Shown here piece by piece: positions 53,720 to 64,000 of a stretch of 64,000 bases of DNA (positions within the stretch are counted from its first letter, which is position 1; each line of letters opens with the position of its first letter). This DNA is from Perkinsus olseni (taxonomy: Eukaryota; Perkinsozoa; Perkinsida; Perkinsidae): positions 107,306 through 171,305 of the forward strand of contig JABANP010000070.1 in NCBI GenBank assembly GCA_013115135.1, read 5' to 3'. A program made the translations under genes and the position numbers. The notes under the pieces are model-generated. The model had not been told where the DNA came from, searched no databases, and saw only the letters and a list, made by a program, of their open reading frames with translations.

Positions 53720-54441
53720 CCGGGCTAAGTTAGCCCACTCCCTTAGAATGAAGCTTATGATGCGTTGGCTATCGCATTTTATTATAGCCTGAGACAGCGT
53801 GGTGTCTTGATAGTGAATGAATGAAGTGTGATGGTTGTGGGCCACAACTAGTGGCGTCCGTTGTCGCGTTGCGCAGTGGAGGCTTGACTGTTTAGGACGG
53901 AAGAATGCTTGGAAGCGGGAACGTTACCAAGGACGACGGCAGTTGATTGCATACGAGTAAGCGACAAGGGTTGAACGCAGGATGTACTAGCTTTTGGTAT
54001 CGTTAAGATGTTTCGGCTTCCGGTCACTCCGCGAGCTCGAGCCAATGGGTACTTGTAATGCAGCATGACAGAGACGAGCTCTGCAATGAGGTGGTTCACT
54101 TTGCGTTCATGTCTTTTCGGAAATGTGTTTCGTTCTTCGGGTTCTTCGACACGTAAAATGTTCGCGGCCTACTTGACGGCGCCAGGGCAGAAGCTCAGCT
54201 GTTGTCATACGTGATGAATTCACTCGAAACCTAGCTGCGTGATGTCGTACTGTCACGTCACTTGTGTTTTTCGTTGCGCCGAGCGAAGGTCTCCTTGGTT
54301 CTCAGGCTTTCCTTGTTATTAGCAGTGTTACCTGTCACTCGTCATGACCCTCTTCCGTCTTGTTCTCTTTTCCTTTTTCCCCTAGCCCATTGGATAGACT
54401 TTCATCTCAACCTGACGTTGCCGTGAACCCCGGTACGATGA
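53720..54441. other. 3' flank of M3
   Basis: The first 200 bp resemble the flanks of M1 and M2, then similarity ends. No gene recognised. Confidence 0.5.
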
Positions 54442-54523
54442 CGACACCTGAGGGATTCGAACCCTCGCGGGCATAGCCCAGCGGCTTAGCAGGCCGCCGC
54501 CTTAACCACTCGGCCAAAGTATC
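54442..54523 (-). tRNA. tRNA-Ser (anticodon GCT)
   Basis: 82 nt, acceptor GATACTT/AGGTGTC (wobble pairs only), anticodon stem GCGGC/GCCGC with loop CTGCTAA, long variable arm GGGCTATGCCC, T-loop TTCGAAT. Nearly the same as 25582-25663. Confidence 0.93.
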
Positions 54524-55169
54524 TTAATAAGAGTAATGTAGCACCAGCTAGTCAGCTCATTTGAGGTTTCTGACTGAGAAAATGGGACACTCGCTAAACA
54601 TTTCAGAAACTGCCTCGGCCAGAATTCACGGGATCCACGGCCTCTCGACCTCCCATGCATCTAACCGCTGCTACCTATAGTGTATAATGCAAGCGGGCTT
54701 CGAACGGCTGCTGTCGATTTCTCTGTTCCCATTCCCTCATACAACATGCCCACCACGCGCGAAAAACGCACTTACAGCAGAAATCAACATTGTGCAGGAG
54801 GAGGGAGTGAATGGATGGAGAGAGTTGTAGAAGGGCCCGCGCCGGCTCTCGCCCCCTCGTCATATCGATCATTGCTGGCTGATGTGTGTGCCTGACTACT
54901 CAGTGCGCAAGAACCTGAGGCATCGTGGAGTTTCCTACTCTTCATGGGAAATTCGGGTTATGCTTTCGGTGCTGACCTAATGGTTCATCACTCATCGGCT
55001 TTGATCAATTCAACAATTGATCAGGTGATGTATAAAAAAGTTTATCTTGTTTCTTTGTATTAATTGCTTATCAATAGATCAATTAATCAGTTAACGAATG
55101 ATTGATTTCTTACCTCCCAATGACGAAAACATTCAGACCGACGAGGAGGTTTACGATTCGCTCCTGAAT
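54524..55169. other. Intergenic, AT-rich inverted repeats near 54995-55090
   Basis: TTGATCAATT / AATTGATCA motifs alternate around 55000-55090. The first 120 bp are repeated after the next tRNA-Ser (55370-55490), so the tRNA and its flank were tandemly duplicated. No protein gene seen. Confidence 0.55.
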
Positions 55170-55243
55170 GCCCGATTAGTTCAGCTGGATAGAATGTCTG
55201 CCTACGGAGCAGATGGTCGTAGGTTCGAATCCTGCATCGGGTA
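55170..55243 (+). tRNA. tRNA-Arg (anticodon ACG)
   Basis: 74 nt: acceptor GCCCGAT/ATCGGGT with discriminator A, A-box TAGTTCAGCTGG, anticodon stem TCTGC/GCAGA with loop CTACGGA, T-arm GTAGGTTCGAATCCTGC. The best-preserved copy of this tRNA in the window. Confidence 0.93.
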
Positions 55244-55287
55244 GCCTTTTAGCTCTGGCTGACGTTGCGTGTAACCCGGTACGATGA

Positions 55288-55369
55288 CGACACCTGGGGG
55301 ATTCGAACCCTCGCGGGCATAGCCCAACGGCTTAGCAGTCCGCCGCCTGAACCACTCGGCCAAAGTGTC
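55288..55369 (-). tRNA. tRNA-Ser (anticodon GCT), slightly diverged
   Basis: Acceptor GACACTT/AGGTGTC pairs well and the T-arm is intact, but the anticodon stem closes with A-G (GCGGA/GCCGT) and the D-arm reads GGTTCAGGC. Possibly functional; a further partial 3' piece lies near 55540. Confidence 0.8.
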
Positions 55370-55911
55370 TGAAGGAGGTAGTGTAGCACCAGCTAGTCAG
55401 CTCATTGAAGGTTTCTGACTGAGAAAATGAGGCACTCGCTGAACTATTCAGAAACTGCCTCGGCCAGAATCCTGCATCGCCGATGCAGCATCGGGTAGGC
55501 TTTCATTCAGCTCAGGCTGGCGTTGCCGTATACCTCGGTACGATGACAACACATGACGGAATTCTCTCTCGATCAAGTAGGCCCAGGACCAACAACTGTA
55601 ATTTTAGAAACCCAGATGATTAGGCGGTGAGAGGATGTGCAGCAGGGATAGGAGCCAATACCGAGTCGCCAGCAAAGGGAGACGCATGGGTACGGCAGGT
55701 TCGATCTCTACTTCGTAACGAGGAATCCCGGCCACCCCCACGCGACGCTTACGCGTAGAGTCCTGTGAAGGTCGTTTATGTTAATCAGTAAGTTTCGGAT
55801 TTATGTTTTGCGTCAACGATCTGTTTCGGGGCGTAGCGAGAACTTTCGTGGCGCGCGACAGAATTTGCCTTTTCATTCGCGCTTCCCGACTCAACTGTTT
55901 TCCTTTCGAGA

Positions 55912-58531
<2,620 letters not shown>

Positions 58532-58942
58532 TGTTTTTATGGTATAGATGTTGGAGAGTCTTTGCAGTCCAGCTCAACGCGGATTGCGAGGACGACTGTT
58601 TTCGGTAGTAGGTGTAGTTTTTTAGGGTGCGGAACATGTGCGTAGGGATCATCTTTCTTGGTAGTTTTCGGTTTCAATCAGCTTGGGTTCTTGTGTTCTG
58701 GCCGGGTCTTCGATGGTGATGCGAGAATGAGAATCAATTGGGGTAGTAATGCCAATTCAAATTGGCCAACACGATTCAATTAAGATGATGATGGTTTTAA
58801 TGAGGCGAAGGGGTTGTTACGCTGAGTATGAGTTGGTACTTTCTCACTTTCTCCTTTGTCCTCGATCAACAGAGGATTTCAATCGGTTTCAGTCATCGGC
58901 ACTCGCCCTGTTGTCTCAGTTGTTTAGCACTTCCTCTTCCCC

Positions 58943-61900
58943 ATGAGCATGTCGATTTTCGGCGAAGTCACTTCTGATTCTACTTGGGTGAGTCGGACGA
59001 CCTATTGCGTCCCCTCTTATTTTGTTCGCGAGTATTTGCCGTTGGAAATACTGCTGGGCAAGTGAGTATTTCATTTGTCGTCTTTTTAGTTAATAGCAAT
59101 CGCGGTATTGCTGGGCCTCGCGGTTCTGATCGAGCAAGTCTTGTACGACACTTTCTACAAGAAAATCGCCAACTACAGGACAGGCGAAATGAGGAGGAAA
59201 ATTGTCCCTGCTAAGTTCAACGCCCATCCTCACGCTCTTCAAGGTAGTTGTTGGTGTTGGAAGCCGGGATCGAACCGGGGACCTTTTGATTGCAGGTTTA
59301 CTGCCTGAGCTAAGTTCTGCTTCACCATTGAAAGGGACTGCTGGGCTTTATTCTTTGAAGTCCACTGGCGACAAGATATTCTGGGAGTAAGTTTATTCGA
59401 CCGAGCTTCTCGCTGCGGATAAACACACATTCAAAGTCCTCGAAAGAGCACAGAAAATTCTTGAAATTGTCTTAAAATTTAGCATTTTTCAAAGTTTTTC
59501 TTACAACAGAATCTCGGCAATCTTTCGTGTGATTTCGGTATTATGTACTCTTTTTCAGGACCTTCGTTCCAACCGGTGTTGCCCACCCTAAGGGAGTGAT
59601 CGTCTTATGCCATGGTTATGCTGACCACTCGGGCTTCCACATGTTCAATGATGCTCGCATGTTCTGCGAGAAGCAGAAATACGCGTGCGTGCTGTTCGAT
59701 CAGGTCATACCAAAATTTCGTGAAATCGTGACTTACACTACTCGCTTCAGGTCGGCTCAGGGCGCTCGGACGGTCTTCAGGCATATGTCGATGACTGGTT
59801 CAAATACTGCCAGCTCGCCAAGGAGTTCATCGATGAATTTGTAGGCTCCTGGGATTGAACCCGCGACCTCGGTTGATTGCCCGTCGATGCAGGTTCTGGG
59901 AAGTTTTGTACCATCTCTAGCGGAGCGAAGCCAGCATTTGCCATTTTATGGTTACGGCCATTCGATGGGGGGTGGCCTCGTTGCATCACTCTCTATTCTG
60001 CATCCCACCTTATTCGATGGAATTATTCTCCAAAGCCCGATGTTGAAGGTGAGAAATCGATCGACCGGGCGTGCGCTTTTCACATGACGGTGGGCTACAC
60101 CCGACTTTACCCAAACCCGGATTTAACCAACCCGAAAGAGCGCGCCAATGTAATCGATAAATTAATCGTTGGGCATTTATTTACCCAATCGCTGTTTTAT
60201 CCAATTTGCTATATATTTTCATCGTCCAGTTGTAAATGCCAAGTGTTTTTCTTGAGAGGGTATGGTGTGGACGTTAGGATCCACGGTTGCTAATCCGTAG
60301 GTCGTATGTTCGAATCTTGGTGGGATCAAGTAGGTACGAATGCTCGGCTTTTTGCCTCCGAAGGGTTATTGTTCGTGTGCTCCGATCTATCTTTTTTCCT
60401 TCTGGCGCAGACACGGCGAAACGAACTTCGGGCGAACGAAGGGCATCGACCGGATAAAAGTGGGATTCCGTCCAAGTGCTGACGTTGTGAAGTGGACATA
60501 GAACTCCATACATGGACTCCATGCATGGAGTACCTGACGCCGTCAGGATGACGGTTTTGTAGCCTAAGGACTCTGTTAGAGACTTTGTACTTGACTTATC
60601 TGCTCATCGCACTGCTGATCGGAGCGCCATTGATGTTCAGTCGGCTTGCCGAAGGAGACTCCTTCAAGGAGTTACTTCCAAAAATTCCGATTCCATTTGC
60701 CATGCGAAGATTCGAACCGGGTGCCCGTTGAAGCGGATTCACGAGTCATAACCACCACACCAAAACCCACTGGTCTAATGAATTTGACCATAAAAGCCGC
60801 CAATGGAGAAAGATATGTCTGTGAATTTCATATCCCCGAAGAACTGAACTCACGGTCTAAGCATGGTGATCGTTCAGTCATATCCGCTACGCCGTAACTC
60901 TTGCACAGATTGCTAGCTGCGAGCAGTGGTCACCGCAGACCCGCATACCCCCGAGCGGGAGGGTACAATAATTGTACAAATTGTACTACAATTTGTACGG
61001 TTCGAATATTTTATATCTACATAGAATTGAACCCACGATCTACCACTAGCAACTCGAAGGGTCTAACCAATTCAGCAGAACTCACTCTGGAATGTGTCAG
61101 ATAGAGTTAGCTTGGTGTCGCCAGGAATACAGAGGATATTCATTTGGTTAAAAATTGGATAATATCGGGCAAATGGCTGGCCGGAGGAAAAGAATCCGAA
61201 TACGCAATAAATCGCACATTTTTATCGATTATTTGGGCGCGCGCTTTCGGGTTGGTTAAATCCGGGTTTGGGTAAATTCGGGTGCTACGTGACGGTGTGT
61301 TAGATACCTCAAAGTATGCATCCTTCTTGGATTGTTGAGGAGTTGCTGAGAGGTCTTGCTAGGGTTGCTCCCAAGGCACCCATAGTAGGAATAATTTACG
61401 GAAAAGTTGGTATGAGTGCATGCACGCTTGTTTCAGGTTCCGACGAAGAATCTTGGCGAGGTCATGTACCATCATAAGGACGCGGTTCACTACTCTGCCA
61501 AGTACAATCTTTTGGTGTATCGCGGGAAGCCTCGCCTGCGTACGGCCCTCAGCTTACTACAGGGACAGGTAATATAATGGATGGAGCAGGGATCGAACGC
61601 GGGCCTCTTGCTACGCGCCTGTAACCCGACGATGATGTCACAAATGTTGTTATTGCCGTTGGTGTTCTCGAAAATGTAAACTCCACCTGATAGATTCTCC
61701 GTTTCCGGATTGTCGACGACTTACCGGGTCTATTTCTTGTGGTTTCGTTCGCGTTGGTGGCCGTTGAGCCAATCTCAAATTCAGAGAGAGGGCTTCTCAC
61801 GTCAGCCTTTCAATCAGGATTTCGTCAGCGCGAACTTCAAGTCCGTGACGACTCCCTTCATCGTGTGCCACGGAGCAGCTGACGAGATAACCGATCCTCA

Positions 61901-62345
61901 CGCGGACGTCGAACTGTAGGGGAAGGGGCGGAGTTGACGAGCTAGTTGATAGGATTTGAATTCCCGTCCCTTGGCACCTTCATAAAACTGAGCGCACTAT
62001 GAAATTCGTGGCGACTTGGCTCCCTCCCGCTGTTCTTTTACTCTTTGCATTGTTGCAAGAGTGGAGATTGTGTCGTATCGTAGTTACAATGAGTCGCCAG
62101 CTCAAAGCCAGTCGCGAGTTTGCCTGTATCCGGGTCTGCGACATTATATTACGGGCATGCAGGAGCCAGAGGAAACTCAGAAGGTCATAATGGATGGGGT
62201 GTGATTTTTGATGACGGGTTGGGGAATTACCGCGCGCCACGAAATTATCCATGAACTGACCTGTGTTTGTTAGGTGTTCAACGACATGTTCGATTGGATT
62301 GACAACCGGACTGAGGAGGTGAATAAGGAGTACAAGCAAGAGTGA
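58943..62345 (+). CDS. Monoacylglycerol-lipase-like alpha/beta hydrolase, membrane-anchored (11 exons, 376 aa)
   Basis: Exons 58943-58987, 59090-59243, 59335-59386, 59559-59703, 59751-59840, 59935-60048, 61304-61384, 61437-61568, 61785-61915, 62084-62198, 62274-62345 (1131 nt, phases agree). An N-terminal hydrophobic segment (LIAIAVLLGLAVLIEQVLY, residues 16-34) should anchor it. The hydrolase fold shows HGYADHSG (oxyanion), VGSGRSDG, the nucleophile elbow GHSMGG (Ser172), HGAADEITDP (Asp304) and YPGLRHYI (His335), in the order of serine-hydrolase family S33/MGL. Likely substrate is monoacylglycerol or lysophospholipid; this is family-based inference. Four of its introns contain antisense tRNA-like sequence, and intron 6 holds an element with inverted terminal arms. 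Confidence 0.9.
59244..59334 (-). repeat. Antisense tRNA-Cys-like intron (lipase intron 2)
   Basis: On the minus strand: TTAGCTCAGG (A-box), CTGCAATCAAAAGGTC (anticodon GCA region as in tRNA-Cys), CCCGGTTCGATCCCGG (perfect T-arm), then an acceptor-like stretch followed by ACCA. The 5' acceptor strand does not pair, so it is a relic. It accounts for about 70 of the 91 intron bases. Confidence 0.78.
59841..59934 (-). repeat. Antisense tRNA-like intron (lipase intron 5)
   Basis: Minus strand: 5' GCTCC and 3' GGAGC can pair as an acceptor end, GGGCAATCAACCGAGGTC resembles the anticodon/variable part of the intron 2 element, and GCGGGTTCAATCCC is a B-box. The acceptor-side end contains the 13-mer AGCGGAGCGAAGC (59919-59931). 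Confidence 0.65.
60254..60327 (+). repeat. tRNA-like module, sense, inside the intron 6 element
   Basis: GGTGTGGACGTTAGGATCC, anticodon-like hairpin ACGG-TTGCTAA-TCCGT and B-box ATGTTCGAATC in the correct order and spacing of a tRNA. Confidence 0.55.
60697..60766 (-). repeat. tRNA-like module, antisense, inside the intron 6 element
   Basis: Minus strand: GTGTGGTGGTTATGACTC (A-box, D-arm), CCCGGTTCGAATC (B-box), and a CATGGCA end as in tRNA-His-like acceptors. Confidence 0.6.
61021..61088 (-). repeat. tRNA-like module, antisense, near the right arm
   Basis: Minus strand: TGCTGAATTGGTTAGACCC (A-box), TTCGAGTTGCTAGTGG (anticodon region), GTGGGTTCAATTC (B-box). Confidence 0.6.
61569..61784 (-). 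repeat. Intron with antisense tRNA-like 5' end (lipase intron 8)
   Basis: The first 70 nt after the GT carry, on the minus strand, AGAGGCCCGCGTTCGATCCC and CTGCTCCATCCA, i.e. T-arm, acceptor-like sequence and a CCA end. The remaining 140 nt show no structure I recognise. Confidence 0.6.
61916..62083 (-). repeat. Intron with antisense tRNA-like block (lipase intron 9)
   Basis: Minus strand 62010-61940: GCGCTCAGTTTTATGAAGG (A-box/D-arm) and GACGGGAATTCAAATCC (B-box), spaced as in a tRNA. Confidence 0.55.
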
Positions 62346-62719
62346 AATCTTGCAATCTTGTCACTTCTTGCAAACACTCAACGCAAGCATGGATTCTGTT
62401 CTGTTCCTGTGTGTACGACGTTCCTTTTTGCCACTTGGTGGCGTATTGCAATTTGTGTATCGTGAAGCTCTCCTCTAGCGGAGCGAAGCGTTTGTCGTTG
62501 TTGAAGATTTGTCTTGCTACTGAAATACCGTGCGGAGATGCGCCGCTTGTTTGTCACGTACTCATCCTGGGTTTCGTTGAGAGGTTCTGGTGATGTTGAG
62601 TTATATCACAGCCGTCTTAGTAGAGAGGAGGATCTTTGTTCTCCGATAGTTCAGGAGCTGGCTAGAATTTTCACATCCCGTTGGAGGCGAAGAGACCATA
62701 GGCAGCAGTTTGTTTAAAT
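62346..62719. other. Short intergenic spacer between lipase and oxidoreductase genes
   Basis: No gene seen. Contains the 13-mer AGCGGAGCGAAGC at 62477-62489. Confidence 0.5.
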
Positions 62720-64000
62720 ATGACAACAGAAGGTGAAATTGAAGGAGAAATCGCCAGCGACCGTCCTGCGTTACCTAAGGAGATGGACGCATTCTACTGG
62801 ACAGGTTTTGGTGGTCCTGAGGTTTGCAAGGTGATAGCGATGGGCGTGGGAGGGTGACTGGAAGGTTGGGAATAGCTTCGAGTAATAGGTTTTCTTGACG
62901 CTACTAACCTCAGTTGAGGCTCTTGCCGCAAGAGTGTGACAACTGACAGCGTGCGTGGAAAGAACTGATGGCGCTGATTGACAGGAGTGTGCATGGGTTG
63001 AATATGCCCTGTTCGAGTTATTGTTGGTTTGGATTCGGTACTTGTTGGAGTGTCATTTTGCAGGTTGGGAAGCTCCCGCTGCCAGGCTCGCCGGGTCCTC
63101 ATCAGCTTTTGGTAGTAGCTGTATGATTTGGGAGAAAGTTGGTATGGTTTGGTTTGCAGGTGAAAGTACATTATGCGTCCCTGAATCCGGCAGATTATCA
63201 GCAGCGTAAAGGCGAAGCGAAGCATCTTTTGAAGTACAAGTTTCCGAAAGTACTACAGTCGTTCGGCGCGCCCGCTTCGTAACCTTTTTGCTTTTTGTTT
63301 TTCCCTCGGATGAAAGATACTGTGTCGAGGAGTAGCGGAGCGAAGCAATTTTTAATAGGTATTCGGGTTCGACTTTTCTGGGGACGTTGTGGAGGTGGGA
63401 AACGAAGTAAAAGATTTCAAAATCGGCGAAGAGGTAGGGTATACAGCGCTCGCCCGCGTGACCCAGTTCCCGTCATTTGATAGTCTGCTAGGTTTTCGGT
63501 ATGGTGGCTGGTGTCAGGACAGGGACGGCCGCGGAATATGTGAGTTGAGAGTATATAAGGATTGGCAAGATTGCAAGATTTCTTAGGTTCTAGTGGATGA
63601 TTATGTTTGTGCGTTAAAACCAGCGGAGATTCCTCACCATTTGGCCGCAGCAGTGCCGTTGGTGGGGATAACGGCTGAGAAGGCTTTGAAGAAGTGCAAA
63701 ATTAACGACATGCATCGGGTAGTAGGCGTAGGGGAGGGTCATTGCAATTATCCAGCGTATCTGAGGTTGACTCTGGGGGAATCCAAAAGGAGTCCGATAC
63801 GTACAGCTGGGAACAAATATTATCGAGAGTTTATTTCAAGAAGTCATTAGTTTTAGAATGGCAGTGGGAGAGATTGATTTGCTGCAATTCTCCGACGAGT
63901 TTTGCGATAGGTGCTTCACTGTTTACCGCTTCAGCTGGATTTGAGGGAACTAAGTGGAGTCCTGCGTCAGTTGCTTGCGCGCTCTTCTTACCGCGGCAAA
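62720..64000 (+). CDS. Quinone oxidoreductase-like (MDR/zinc-type ADH superfamily), 5' part
   Basis: Exons 62720-62821, 63064-63111, 63160-63249, 63359-63457, 63492-63539, 63587-63718, all phase 0; the rest lies beyond the window. The protein runs MTTEGEI...MDAFYWTGFGGPE, VKVHYASLNPADYQQRKGE, KYKFPK/VFGFDFSGDVVEVGNEV, KIGEEVGY, GTAAEY, LKPAEIPHHLAAAVPLVGITAEKAL. These are the GroES-like N-terminal domain blocks of NADPH:quinone reductase/MDR proteins. The structural-zinc cysteine cluster is absent, as in quinone reductases. The NADPH-binding glycine motif is not yet reached. Intron 3 contains AGCGGAGCGAAGC. Confidence 0.87.

Larger units (their letters stand above)
60098..61284. mobile_element. 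Element with long inverted terminal arms inside lipase intron 6
   Basis: 60098-60161 (CACCCGACTTTACCCAAACC...) matches the reverse complement of 61220-61284 at roughly 90 percent by eye, with weaker similarity extending inward. The interior (about 1.06 kb) has no transposase frame but three tRNA-like modules. It fills almost all of intron 6 (60049-61303), its right arm ending about 20 bp before the acceptor. Confidence 0.75.

Noticed and set aside
62794..63225. Minus-strand ORF of 143 codons over the oxidoreductase gene
   Set aside because: It covers exons 2-3 and an intron of a well-supported plus-strand gene.

Overview
This window is nuclear DNA of a unicellular eukaryote. Genes are broken into many short exons by GT-AG introns (mostly 45-400 nt), tRNA genes are scattered, one end holds a Ty3/gypsy retrotransposon, and there is no bacterial-style operon. 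The gene content (calcyphosin-like EF-hand protein, adenosine kinase, class V aminotransferase, secreted Cys/Thr-rich proteins) fits a flagellated alveolate; a Perkinsus-like protist is my best guess, by inference and not proven here.

Layout. 1-10096: a Ty3/gypsy LTR element on the minus strand with gag, a canonical -1 slippery site into protease, RT/RNase H/integrase, and an extra long ORF in the env position. Its LTRs are identical over the visible 235 bp, but pol carries two frameshifts. 10230-23860: three paralogous major-facilitator transporter genes (A, B, C) with a shared exon plan. B and C are separated by a minisatellite, a 1.3-kb GCC-type repeat open in several frames on both strands, and a decayed duplicate of parts of gene B. 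Gene C has two 1-nt insertions in exon 1. 24-28 kb: an unknown intronless gene (H), a decayed copy of its 5' half, and tRNA-Ser/tRNA-Arg genes and relics.

28.4-49.4 kb is a large inverted duplication. Left arm: calcyphosin relic, secreted protein, 16-exon class V aminotransferase (plus strand), mucin-like gene M1 (minus). Right arm, inverted: M2, aminotransferase, secreted protein, calcyphosin-like gene. The aminotransferase copies look nearly identical including introns, whereas the secreted-protein pair is strongly diverged in its middle. A third mucin gene (M3, 52466-53719) lies beside a third copy of a tRNA-bearing spacer segment (S) that also carries the 3' end of gene H.

55.9-64 kb: adenosine kinase (10 exons), a membrane-anchored monoacylglycerol-lipase-like hydrolase (11 exons) and the first six exons of a quinone-oxidoreductase-like gene running off the window.

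The most interesting structure is in the introns. At least six introns, in two transporter paralogues and the lipase gene, consist of or begin with a tRNA-like sequence in antisense orientation, its T-arm/B-box just inside the 5' splice site. One lipase intron is a 1.2-kb element with inverted terminal arms holding three more tRNA-like modules. This suggests tRNA-derived elements acting as intron-forming or intron-colonising sequences. Exon joins below were worked out by eye from splice-site phase and paralogue comparison.
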